DNA from: Myxococcales bacterium
GTDB lineage: Bacteria; Myxococcota_A; UBA9042; PHBI01; JAAZYN01
Direction: 5' to 3'
Length of the DNA stretch: 8,763 nucleotides
Assembly (NCBI GenBank): GCA_014239625.1
Contig: JAAZYN010000101.1
Coordinates: 1 to 8,763 of the forward strand
Below are positions 1-7,238 of the stretch, in pieces. The notes under the pieces were generated by a model. It was not told the origin of the DNA. It made no database searches and saw only the letters and a list, made by a program, of their open reading frames with translations. Within the stretch, counting starts at the first letter, position 1. Every line of letters starts with the position of its first letter. Both the position numbers and the translations under genes were made by a program.

Positions 1-1
1 C

Positions 2-85
2 GCCGCTGCAGAAGAGTTGGGCTTCACGGCGCTAGAGGTGAGCTACCCCGGTGTCGGCTTGAAGGTCGAGACCGTCGACGGGTAG
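2..85 (+). CDS. 3' end of an unidentified gene (partial)
   Basis: An open frame enters from the left edge and ends with TAG at 83-85. It gives about 27 residues that include GFTALEVSYPG and end in VETVDG. The alternation of hydrophobic and polar residues looks like the last beta strands of a soluble domain, but I do not recognise the family. The stop lies 4 bases before the GTG start of the prenyl synthase gene on the same strand, so the two are probably cotranscribed. The coding call rests on the frame being open and on this tight spacing, which is weak evidence for so short a piece. Confidence 0.5.
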   Translation, partial: AAAEELGFTALEVSYPGVGLKVETVDG

Positions 86-89
86 AGGC

Positions 90-1070
90 GTGACTTCAGC
101 ACTCACCCTCGGGGCCATTCGGGCCAGCGTCGGCTTGAAGCTGGACCGCCTCCTCAGCGCCGTCGTGTCTGGTGATAATTTGCTGGAGCGGATGGCCAGC
201 TATCACCTCGCGACCGGTGGGAAACGACTGCGAGCCGTCATCGCACCGTGGGTGTGCGCGAACCTGGGCGGTGATCCGGCCGACGCCCTCGCTTTCGGCG
301 TCGGGTTGGAGCTGATCCACAACGGGACGCTGATCCACGACGACGTGCAGGATGGTGACGAGTGGCGGCGCGGAGAACCGGCGCTATGGCGCAAGTGGGG
401 CGTCGCACAGGCGATCAACGTGGGCGACGCCATGTACTTCTGGGGGCTCGAGGCGGTGGCGCAGGGGCCCAATGGGGCGTTGGCCGTGGGCCACGTCTCG
501 CGGGCCGTTGTAGGGACGATCACCGGCCAGGTGATGGAGTTTCAGCTGCGCCCCTCGGCAGCTGAACAGCTGGAGCCGACGTTGATGGCCTGGGTCAACA
601 CCGCCACAGCGAAGACGGGGGCGCTCTTCGGAGCCTGCGTGGCGTGCGGCGTGATCGCCGCCGGCGAGGTGGAGGCCGAAGCGCTGGTCGCCGCCCAGGA
701 GCTGGGCGAGGCGATCGGGCTCGTCTTTCAGGTCCAAGACGACTTCCTCGATCTCGTGGGCGACAAAGGACGCGAGCGCGCCGGCACCGATTTGAAGGAG
801 GGCAAGCTGAGCTTCCCGGTGGCGTGGTGTTACCAGAACGCCGCGCCTGACCTGTCGTCGCGGTTACAGGTCATCGTGGACACCCCAAGGGCAGAGACGA
901 CCGACGCCATGGTCGACGAGGGGCTCGTCGTGTTGGAGGACTCTGGCGCCATCGAGGCGACCGCGGATTGGCTGCGAAACATGCGCGACAGTATCGGTGA
1001 CCAGCGCTACGCCGCGACGCTCCCGGGGATCGTCGACCGTATCTTGCGCCCGGTCGCTCATCGGCTGTGA
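90..1070 (+). CDS. trans-isoprenyl diphosphate synthase (polyprenyl synthetase family)
   Basis: This enzyme condenses isopentenyl diphosphate with an allylic diphosphate to make longer prenyl diphosphates in the cytoplasm. At 326 residues it has the family's usual length. All landmark motifs are visible: GGKRLR at about 43-48; the first aspartate-rich motif DDVQD at 84-88, followed by the R-R-G segment at 93-95; the second, FQVQDDFLD, at 213-221; and GTDLKEGKLSFP at 232-243. The residues just before the first motif are small (Gly79, Thr80) rather than the aromatic residues of short-chain farnesyl synthases. By known rules this favours a product of C20 or longer, but it is an inference. The start is GTG with only a weak AGAGG just upstream. 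The next gene starts inside the stop codon, so both are probably translated together. Possible roles are quinone side chains, carotenoids or other terpenoids; the neighbours do not decide. Confidence 0.93.
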   Translation: MTSALTLGAIRASVGLKLDRLLSAVVSGDNLLERMASYHLATGGKRLRAVIAPWVCANLGGDPADALAFGVGLELIHNGTLIHDDVQDGDEWRRGEPALWRKWGVAQAINVGDAMYFWGLEAVAQGPNGALAVGHVSRAVVGTITGQVMEFQLRPSAAEQLEPTLMAWVNTATAKTGALFGACVACGVIAAGEVEAEALVAAQELGEAIGLVFQVQDDFLDLVGDKGRERAGTDLKEGKLSFPVAWCYQNAAPDLSSRLQVIVDTPRAETTDAMVDEGLVVLEDSGAIEATADWLRNMRDSIGDQRYAATLPGIVDRILRPVAHRL

Positions 1071-1702
1071 GCGCGCACGCCGACAGGGCGCTAAACCTCT
1101 ATCACCGCTATGTCGTCGAGTTAGTCGAGGCGCTCAACCTATGCCCATGGGCCGCTGAGGCGCGCCGACGGGGGGAGGTGCGGGTGAAGGTGTTCGAAGG
1201 CGACACCTTCGATCGCGACGCTGTGGAGCGTTTCATCGACGCCGTGGCCGCTGATGAGACCCTGGTCATCGGTATCGGCATCTTCGTCGGCCTGGTCCGG
1301 ATTCCACGGTCCGAGTGGCTCAGCACGGTGGCCGCGCTTCAGCGGTCCGAGGTGGCGCGCTTCCGAGGAGCCCAAGCCCCGATGTCGATGGCGGCCTTTC
1401 ACCCCGACGCGCCCGCAGATATTTCGACGGCCGGGCGTCTCACGGCGTTCATCCGGAGGTCGCCCGATCCGGTCTTGCAGCTGGTCCGCCAGCGGACGCT
1501 CGAGCGGGTGCGCGACGATCGGGCCCGCCGCACCGCCTTTTATGACCCGAGGTCCATGGACATGAAGGCGTTCTTGAAGTCCCGCAAGACCGACCGGTTC
1601 GGCGATCGGATCGTCGACGCCAACCACAAGAGCATCGAGCGTTATGGCCTGGAAAAGGCCGCCGCTCTGCTCGATGAGCTGCGAGCGCTCAGGCTGGAAT
1701 GA
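1067..1702 (+). CDS. DUF1415 family protein
   Basis: This soluble protein of 211 residues has no signal peptide or membrane segment. The N-terminal segment around 10-40, with YVVELVEALNLCPWA followed by a basic stretch, matches the opening of DUF1415 proteins, in which an NLCPF/W-A motif follows a helix. Other recognisable parts are an acidic strand-helix middle region (LVIGIGIFVGL, about 66-76), an AAFHPDAP segment near 109-116, and an SPDPVLQLVR-like segment near 131-140. Members are small proteins of unknown function, so no activity can be assigned. The GTG start at 1067 overlaps the TGA of the prenyl synthase (GTGA), which indicates translational coupling. The 3' end overlaps the convergent cyclase gene by 14 bases. 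The family call is from remembered motifs and is fairly sure; the function is open. Confidence 0.8.
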   Translation: MSAHADRALNLYHRYVVELVEALNLCPWAAEARRRGEVRVKVFEGDTFDRDAVERFIDAVAADETLVIGIGIFVGLVRIPRSEWLSTVAALQRSEVARFRGAQAPMSMAAFHPDAPADISTAGRLTAFIRRSPDPVLQLVRQRTLERVRDDRARRTAFYDPRSMDMKAFLKSRKTDRFGDRIVDANHKSIERYGLEKAAALLDELRALRLE

Positions 1703-2312
1703 GGGCCGCCCGGACAGGGCTGGCGTCGGCTCCAACCAGGGCCAGCGGCAGCGCGATCAAGGTGTAGTGGCCAGGCTCGACGTCGTCCAGGACGATCCCC
1801 TCCAACACCGCCATGTCGTTGTCGGCCAGCGCCGCGTGGCTGGGCAGGTCCTTATCGGTCGACGGGTCCACCGACGGCGTGTCGATCCCGACCAACACCA
1901 CCCCCTGCGAGGCGAGCATGTGGATGAGGTCCGCCGACAGGCTGGCGAAGTCTTCATTCCAGTGGTCGGGATCGGGAAACGTTCCGGTCTTGAAGAGGAC
2001 GCGTGGTGCCTCGAGCTCCGACCGCAGGTGGCGCGGCTCGATGCGCTCTCCCCGCCCGATCTGGACCTCGACGACCTGACAGCGGCCGTAATACCGGTCC
2101 AGCGACCGTGACGCGATGTCCTCGCCATCCGCGACGTAGTGATTCGGTGCGTCCGTGTGAGCGCCCAGGTGCACGGTGGCTTCGATCGAACTCAGCGTGA
2201 GGTGGTCGCCGCGGTTCATGTCCAGCGCGACGGTTCGTCGATAGGCGACATCCCCCGGAAAGACGGCCAACCCCGGATGAACCGGCGGCGAGATGTCGAT
2301 GAGCAGGCTCAT
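1689..2312 (-). CDS. cyclase family metal hydrolase, kynurenine formamidase (KynB)-like
   Basis: This 207-residue protein of the cyclase/KynB superfamily is the same length as bacterial arylformamidases, which hydrolyse N-formylkynurenine to kynurenine and formate. The signature H-x-G-x-H-x-D-x-P-x-H is intact as HLGAHTDAPNH at 48-58, giving His48, His52 and Asp54 as metal ligands and His58 nearby. Later ligands are present as His159 (LPSH) and Glu171 (VLEG). An FPGD turn is at 18-21, where KynB usually has WPGD. The ATG start overlaps the stop of the upstream fusion gene (2309-2312, ATGA), so it is the last gene of the operon. No tryptophan 2,3-dioxygenase, kynurenine hydroxylase or kynureninase lies nearby, so ordinary kynurenine breakdown is not supported. 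It may instead hydrolyse an N-formyl, amide or cyclic intermediate of the aminophenol pathway. The fold is sure; the substrate is not. Confidence 0.85.
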   Translation of the reverse strand: MSLLIDISPPVHPGLAVFPGDVAYRRTVALDMNRGDHLTLSSIEATVHLGAHTDAPNHYVADGEDIASRSLDRYYGRCQVVEVQIGRGERIEPRHLRSELEAPRVLFKTGTFPDPDHWNEDFASLSADLIHMLASQGVVLVGIDTPSVDPSTDKDLPSHAALADNDMAVLEGIVLDDVEPGHYTLIALPLALVGADASPVRAALIPA

Positions 2313-3781
2313 GAGGCTGCCGCATCTCCGGTCAGCGCGACGACCTTGAACTCGATGGCGATGGGTGTGGGGAGCGCCTGAATGGCCAGCGTGGTGCGCG
2401 TGGGCTGGATGGCGCCGAAGACCTCGGCGTAGACTTGGTTGTAGGCGCTGAAGTCCCGGTCCATGTCGATCAAAAAGGAGGTCACGTCGATGACGCGCTC
2501 CATGGATGATCCGGCGGCCTCGAGGACCGTCCGGACATTGGCCAGGGCTGCTCGCGTCTGCGCGGCTACGTCGTAGTTCAGCGCTTCGCCGTCGGCATCC
2601 CGGACCGGCCCTCCGGGGATGGCGTCAGTCCCCGCCTGACGTGGGCCCACCCCGGACAGGTACAGGAAGTCACCGACCCGTCGGGCGTGGGGATAGGCGC
2701 CGACCGGCGCAGGGGCGCCGTCTCGTGCCGCCACCCTGATGGCCTCGGTGAAGGGAGCGTCGCGCCGGATGGGGCGGGTCTCACGGGGCGCCCGGCCTGT
2801 GAGAGGGGGCGACTGGGGGGCCGCCGGAGGCGCTGGGGCGACGCTGGCCGAGCCCCCGGGCGGACCATCGTGCCCGGTGAGCACGTTCCGATCGCCGCCA
2901 TAGACCTCCACGTCCTCCTCGTCGAACTCTTTGTCGAGCGCGCTGGAGGCGCCCGGCGTCAGCTCGACGACGGCCGCGCCCGTGCCGTAGACCGGTCGGT
3001 ATGCCAGCACGTCGCCGCGGTAGTTGTTCGTCTGCCCCATCAAGGCGGCGAGCCACCACAAGGCCTTAAGCTTGCTGTCGCCGTTGGCTTGGAGCGCGAA
3101 CTCCCGGGCCAGCTGCGAGACGTCCTCGAGTCGCCCTTCGCCCAGAAACTCGAGCAGCTTTCGGTTCCAGTCGTCATCCTTTTGAGATTGGATACGGTCG
3201 TCCGCGAAGGGCACGGGTTCGGTGTGGTAGCGGTTGGACAGCGCCGTGATCCCGATGGGGACCGTGCGCCGCCCCAACGCCTCGATGGCGTCGCGGGCCG
3301 CCTTACCCAGGACCAGGGTCTCGCCCCGGTCGGCGTACATGTTGCACGACACGACGCACGCCTTGAGGGCGTTGTCCGGGTTGATCAGCTTGAGCGCCGT
3401 GACCGTCCCCGTGTCGATGGGGAAGCCGTGGTACGACACGGTCCGCGCATGCAGCCCGCGGCTCGTGGCGGCTCGCCGGTAGGCGTGGGCGAACTCGGCG
3501 TCCATACGGAAGGTATACGGGATCTCGCCGAGCTCGTGCCACTCCTGGTCTACGTGAACCCACTCGGGGCGCTCGAGCGCCTGGATCTGATGGCCGATCA
3601 CGCTCGGCCAGCCGGTCGAGTAGATGAGCAGCAGCTCCGCGCCGCTGGCACGGATGCGGCGCCCCACCTCCTCGTAGGCTGCGCGAAGCGCCGCGTATCC
3701 AGGGTTCGCGTCGGGGGCCAGGAGCGGGTGCGGTTGCCCGGGGAGGACATACCCATTCGGAATCAACGTGGGATCAGCCAT
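2309..3781 (-). CDS. fusion: 2-aminophenol 1,6-dioxygenase alpha subunit-like + 2-aminomuconate deaminase (RidA family)
   Basis: This 490-residue protein has two domains. Residues about 10-280 match the non-catalytic alpha subunit of 2-aminophenol 1,6-dioxygenase (LigB-type class III extradiol fold). Compared with the beta subunit encoded next to it, the iron-ligand histidines are replaced: VLPGQPHP has Gly15 where beta has His14, YSTGW has Gly57 where beta has His64, and LSNR has Asn183 where beta has His197. This is what is expected of a structural subunit. A Pro/Ala/Gly-rich acidic-to-basic linker spans about 281-345. Residues about 350-490 form a RidA/YjgF domain very like 2-aminomuconate deaminase: VGAYPHARRVGDFLYLSG at 360-377, YNQVYAEVF at 447-455, and PTRTT at 460-464 with the conserved RidA arginine as Arg462, followed by Glu477. 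The domain would convert 2-aminomuconate to 4-oxalocrotonate and ammonia. The ATG start overlaps the beta-subunit gene by 8 bases. In classical amn operons the two parts are separate genes. Confidence 0.9.
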   Translation of the reverse strand: MADPTLIPNGYVLPGQPHPLLAPDANPGYAALRAAYEEVGRRIRASGAELLLIYSTGWPSVIGHQIQALERPEWVHVDQEWHELGEIPYTFRMDAEFAHAYRRAATSRGLHARTVSYHGFPIDTGTVTALKLINPDNALKACVVSCNMYADRGETLVLGKAARDAIEALGRRTVPIGITALSNRYHTEPVPFADDRIQSQKDDDWNRKLLEFLGEGRLEDVSQLAREFALQANGDSKLKALWWLAALMGQTNNYRGDVLAYRPVYGTGAAVVELTPGASSALDKEFDEEDVEVYGGDRNVLTGHDGPPGGSASVAPAPPAAPQSPPLTGRAPRETRPIRRDAPFTEAIRVAARDGAPAPVGAYPHARRVGDFLYLSGVGPRQAGTDAIPGGPVRDADGEALNYDVAAQTRAALANVRTVLEAAGSSMERVIDVTSFLIDMDRDFSAYNQVYAEVFGAIQPTRTTLAIQALPTPIAIEFKVVALTGDAAAS

Positions 3782-4664
3782 GCTGTGGGTTCCATTCGAC
3801 GATGGCGTTGCCGGTACCGATGACCGAGCCGTAGGCGTGCACCTCCGCCGGGTAGGTCGGGAAGTCGAGCGCCCCCAGGAGCCAGCTCAGAGAGCCCTCC
3901 TTGGTCTCGCTCACGGTTTGCTCGGTGTAGTCCGGCAAGATATCGACGATCTCGCGCGACTTGCCCTGCCGCATCAGCTCGAGCAGCCGCATGTCCCACA
4001 GATATTGACCGTGGTGGTACACGTGCTCTTTGGACATGTCTTCCGGTAGGGAGGGCTCCACGGTGAAGTGACGGTGTGAAAGAGAGTTGCTCGCCAACAG
4101 CACCGCGTTTTTCCCGCTGTCCGCGACAGCGCGGGCGGTGGCCTGGCCCAGGGCGATCATCTGGGCATCGCCGACCTCGTTGCTGAAGAGGTAGTACGCG
4201 CGGCTCGCCGAGATACAGACGATGGGGATGTCCCACTCGGGGCGCACCAGGTGACACGCGGTGATGGTGCCGTAGTCCACGCGAAACGACGGGTTGGTCA
4301 TCATCTTCGTCTGAAGTCCAGCCGCCGCGGCCTCGTCATGGATGGCCTGGGCCAACTCCACGTCGACCTCGAGGTCGTAATGAAAGCGGAACAGGTTTGG
4401 AAAGACCGGATCCACCGACAGACCGGCGAAGTGGTCGACGCCGAGAAAGTGATGCCCCGAGTTGGTCCTCCAGTGCGGCGAATGCACGATGAGCACGTCC
4501 GGGACCCCGCGGCTGGCGATGCTCTTCCGCAGACGCTCATAGCCCCAGCGAAGCTCCTCCCAACCGCACTCGGCGTAGGGCTCGTTCTGTGGCGGGTTGT
4601 CCGCGTAGACGAGATGAGGAGGGTGGGGGGCGAGGACCCCGGCGAGGATCGCTCCAGCGCTCAT
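3774..4664 (-). CDS. amnB: 2-aminophenol 1,6-dioxygenase beta (catalytic) subunit-like
   Basis: This 296-residue protein belongs to the LigB-type class III extradiol ring-cleavage dioxygenases. These use non-haem Fe(II) and O2 to open an aminophenol or catechol ring, here probably giving 2-aminomuconic semialdehyde or a substituted form. His14 (LAPHPPH) and His64 (VHSPHW) sit where the two histidine iron ligands of the family lie. A glutamate in the VSETKEGSLSW stretch (Glu253 or Glu256) is the likely third ligand. His197 in SLSHRHF matches the conserved second-sphere histidine. These residues are lost in the paired alpha domain, which supports an alpha/beta complex with one active site per pair. 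The ATG at 4664 overlaps the dehydrogenase stop (ATGA). The exact substrate (2-aminophenol, 3-hydroxyanthranilate-like, or a substituted aminophenol) cannot be read from the sequence. Subunits of protocatechuate 4,5-dioxygenase or 2'-aminobiphenyl-2,3-diol dioxygenase are more distant alternatives. Confidence 0.9.
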   Translation of the reverse strand: MSAGAILAGVLAPHPPHLVYADNPPQNEPYAECGWEELRWGYERLRKSIASRGVPDVLIVHSPHWRTNSGHHFLGVDHFAGLSVDPVFPNLFRFHYDLEVDVELAQAIHDEAAAAGLQTKMMTNPSFRVDYGTITACHLVRPEWDIPIVCISASRAYYLFSNEVGDAQMIALGQATARAVADSGKNAVLLASNSLSHRHFTVEPSLPEDMSKEHVYHHGQYLWDMRLLELMRQGKSREIVDILPDYTEQTVSETKEGSLSWLLGALDFPTYPAEVHAYGSVIGTGNAIVEWNPQHG

Positions 4665-6127
4665 ATCGGCTCTCCCAGGTGAACGCAGATGTTCTTGGAC
4701 TCACTGAAGAATTCCATCGAGTAGCGGCCTCCTTCACGGCCTACTCCGCTGTCCTTTACGCCTCCAAAGGGGACGCGTAGGTCGCGCAGCAGCCAGGTGT
4801 TGACCCACACCATACCGACGTCGAGAGCCTCGCTGACGCGGTGGGCGCGCCTCAGGTTTTGCGTCCACACCGAGGCGCTCAGCCCATATTGGACGCCGTT
4901 GGCGATGGCGATCGCCTGGTCGTCCGAGTCGAAGGGGTGGATGGTGACCACCGGGCCGAAGATCTCCTCGCTGGCGGCCCGGCAGCTCGGATCGAGGCCG
5001 ACGACCACCGCTGGCTCCAGGAACGCTCCGCGGGCCCAGCGGGCGGGCAGCTCCGGGCGGCCCCCTCCATGGAGTACGGTGCCTCCCTCCTCGCGCGCCA
5101 AGCGCACGTAGCTCTCCACTTTGTCTCGGTGAGCTGCGGACACGAGCGCGCCGATCACCGTCGACTCGTCGTCTGGCGGACCGACGACGAGGGTCTTCAC
5201 CTTCGCGACGTAGCGGTCCACGAAGTCGTCGAAGATCTCGCGCTGCACCAGGACGCGCGACCCGCACAGGCAGATCTCCCCCTGGTTGGCGAACCCTGCC
5301 CGCACAGCGCCGTCGACGGCCGCCTCCAGGTCGGCGTCGCCGAACACGATGGTGGCGTTCTTCCCTCCCAGCTCCAGGGAGAGCTTCTTGAAGCGCGGGG
5401 CGGCTGCGGCTGCCACCAGCGCACCGGTCGCGGTGCCGCCAGTAAAGGAGATCCCGGCGACCTGAGGGTGCTCGGTCAGCGGCGCTCCGACCTCTGGTCC
5501 GTAACCGTGGAGCAGGTTGAAGACGCCCGGCGGCAGCCCCGCCTCGGTCAGCAGTCCCGCCAACCGCGTCGCTGTCTGAGGGGTCAGCTCGCTGGGCTTG
5601 GCGACGATGGTGTTGCCCATGGCCAGCGCGGGCGCCGTCTTCCAGCTCAACAGATACAGCGGCAGGTTCCACGGCGTGATCAGGGCCACTACGCCCAGCG
5701 GCCGGCGCTGCGTATAGTTGAGGGCTACCGGCATGGGGTGGGCAGCTAGCGACTCTTGCCGGATCGCGCTGGCGAAGAAGCGGAAGTTGGCGACCGCTCT
5801 CGGGATGTCGATGGTTCGGGCGAGGCTGACAGGCTTGCCCGTGTCCTGGCTCTCGAGCTGCGCCAACTCGTCGAGGTTGGCTTCGATCAATGACGCCGCG
5901 ACGTCGAGGATATGTGCCCGGTCAGCCGGCGACGTGGCCCCCCAATCACTCGCACGGGCTCTGCTCGCCGCCTCCACCGCCGCCGCAACGTCGACCGCGG
6001 AGCCCCGGGCGATGTGCCCGATGACGTCGCCGGTGGCGGGGTTGACGTCCTCGATGCGCTCTCCCGAGGCGGCCCCCGTGTAGGCGCCGTCGACGTAGAG
6101 GTCGATGCGCTTCGCTTCAGCGTCCAT
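4661..6127 (-). CDS. amnC: 2-aminomuconate (or 2-hydroxymuconate) 6-semialdehyde dehydrogenase
   Basis: This 488-residue NAD(P)-dependent aldehyde dehydrogenase is full length. TPWNLP at 151-156 holds the oxyanion asparagine Asn154, and VAKPSE at 175-180 holds the cofactor-binding Lys177. FTGGTATG at 228-235 is the Rossmann-type glycine motif. LELGGKN at 251-257 holds the general base Glu252, and NQGEIC at 281-286 holds the nucleophile Cys286. EEIFGPV occurs in the C-terminal half, and FGGVKDSGVGREGG near the end is typical of the family. The GNTIVAKPSELTPQTA style and the NQGEICLCGSR catalytic segment resemble 2-aminomuconic and 2-hydroxymuconic semialdehyde dehydrogenases (AmnC, NbaE, XylG; ALDH8A1 in animals). 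Position directly before the ring-cleaving subunits favours oxidation of the ring-cleavage product, which would otherwise cyclise to picolinate. Its ATG at 6127 directly abuts the stop of the asparaginase-like gene. Confidence 0.92.
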   Translation of the reverse strand: MDAEAKRIDLYVDGAYTGAASGERIEDVNPATGDVIGHIARGSAVDVAAAVEAASRARASDWGATSPADRAHILDVAASLIEANLDELAQLESQDTGKPVSLARTIDIPRAVANFRFFASAIRQESLAAHPMPVALNYTQRRPLGVVALITPWNLPLYLLSWKTAPALAMGNTIVAKPSELTPQTATRLAGLLTEAGLPPGVFNLLHGYGPEVGAPLTEHPQVAGISFTGGTATGALVAAAAAPRFKKLSLELGGKNATIVFGDADLEAAVDGAVRAGFANQGEICLCGSRVLVQREIFDDFVDRYVAKVKTLVVGPPDDESTVIGALVSAAHRDKVESYVRLAREEGGTVLHGGGRPELPARWARGAFLEPAVVVGLDPSCRAASEEIFGPVVTIHPFDSDDQAIAIANGVQYGLSASVWTQNLRRAHRVSEALDVGMVWVNTWLLRDLRVPFGGVKDSGVGREGGRYSMEFFSESKNICVHLGEPI

Positions 6128-7231
6128 TCACGGGCCCTCCTCCCAGCTGTAACGACCCCAGTCGAACTGCCAACGGTCGTCGTTGGGGTCCCAATCGTCC
6201 CACGTCGGGACGTCCTCGAGCAGGGCGACCCGGTCGGGGGGCACCACGCCCGGCACGATGAAGGCTTTCTGACGATGCAGCGAATAGGGGTTGCGCAATG
6301 GCAGGCCGAGTACGCCCAGGACCGCCCGGGCGATGTACCAGGTGGCTTGGGCGTTCCATCCGTGGGCGATCTTGATGACCACCCCCAAGCCTCTGGGGAA
6401 GTCCGGATGAACGATACCCAGGCCGATCAGCCCATCCGCGCCCTCTTTGGCCAGGACCTTGCCTTCGCACGCCTTCAAGATGCTCGAGTCCAAGCGGTTG
6501 AAGCCGCCGACCAGATCAGGATGGCGCGCCATGGCCTCCCAGATCCAGTCTTCGTCCCGATGCTGGGCCAAGCTCGCGCACAACAGGGCGAGCTCGCTCA
6601 CCGTGTTCGACACGGTGGGCAATCCGCATCCGTCTCGAGCCACCCGGACCGGCTCCCACGCCTCACCCAGGGTGCGTCGCAGGACCTTCAAATAACCCTG
6701 GAAGAAGGGGTGCTGGGGCAGGGTGTAGCCGGAACGGTTCCAGCCCTTCAGCCGACAGCCGCGAAGCAACGCCGCGTGCTCGCCGGAGCAGCAGTGGTAC
6801 CAGCGCCGCGGACGACGCACCTGTCGGCCGAATTGTACCAGCGGGACGTCCAGCGGCGTCTGCATGAGCCCCCATTCATCGGGCTCGAGCAGCGACTGGG
6901 CGGTCGCGATGTGTTCGGTATCGCCGTTGTGGCTGGCCACCGAGATGCTCTTCTGCTCCCAGGTCGTCACCGGGCCCAGCGCGTCCGCAAAGACCTTCAT
7001 CATCAGCGGCTTCATCATGCTGCGGCCGTAGCACAAGACGTTGCCGCCGAAGCTGTGGATCACCTCGTCGCCGTGCGCCCACGCGACCGCCCCGTGGATC
7101 GTGGTCTCGCTGACGCCGTTGCGGCGGTAGTCGACCAGTGGCTCCCACTCCACATCGCGGCCAGTCGGGATGTTGGCTTCGGACTCGCCCAACGGGCTCG
7201 TCGGATAGTGTTCGGCGCCGGGGCCCTTCAT
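6128..7231 (-). CDS. asparaginase II-like hydrolase (PF06089, Rhizobium etli type)
   Basis: This 367-residue protein resembles the R. etli-type asparaginase family, Ser/Lys amidohydrolases unrelated to the classical Thr-dependent enzymes. Visible family motifs, in order, are: RSMMKPL with Ser71 and Lys74 (the S-x-x-K pair), ASHNGDTEH with Ser100, HCCSGEH with Cys148, DGCGLPT with Cys202, AKEGADG with Lys262, and VVIKIAHG near 285-292. In characterised relatives the Cys-Ser-Gly-Lys lysine and the two cysteines bind zinc; here that lysine is Glu151. An acidic, Trp-rich C-terminal tail (about 342-367, with WDDWDPNDD) and about 25 extra N-terminal residues are further differences. GAGGAG precedes the ATG at a good distance, and the gap to the monooxygenase stop is 7 bases. 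In this operon an amide other than asparagine is a likely substrate, for example an aminophenol-derived or N-acyl intermediate. That is inference. Confidence 0.8.
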   Translation of the reverse strand: MKGPGAEHYPTSPLGESEANIPTGRDVEWEPLVDYRRNGVSETTIHGAVAWAHGDEVIHSFGGNVLCYGRSMMKPLMMKVFADALGPVTTWEQKSISVASHNGDTEHIATAQSLLEPDEWGLMQTPLDVPLVQFGRQVRRPRRWYHCCSGEHAALLRGCRLKGWNRSGYTLPQHPFFQGYLKVLRRTLGEAWEPVRVARDGCGLPTVSNTVSELALLCASLAQHRDEDWIWEAMARHPDLVGGFNRLDSSILKACEGKVLAKEGADGLIGLGIVHPDFPRGLGVVIKIAHGWNAQATWYIARAVLGVLGLPLRNPYSLHRQKAFIVPGVVPPDRVALLEDVPTWDDWDPNDDRWQFDWGRYSWEEGP

Positions 7232-7238
7232 CGTCTCC

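Noticed and set aside
1689..2312. Complete kynurenine pathway
   Set aside because: Only the formamidase-like gene is present. There is no tryptophan dioxygenase, kynurenine hydroxylase or kynureninase in the window.
2687..3823. 378-residue open frame on the + strand
   Set aside because: It is antisense to the dioxygenase-alpha/deaminase fusion, has no recognisable motif, and its composition follows the codon structure of the opposite strand.
4841..5749. 302-residue open frame on the + strand
   Set aside because: It is a shadow of the aldehyde dehydrogenase gene, whose catalytic residues are all present on the other strand.
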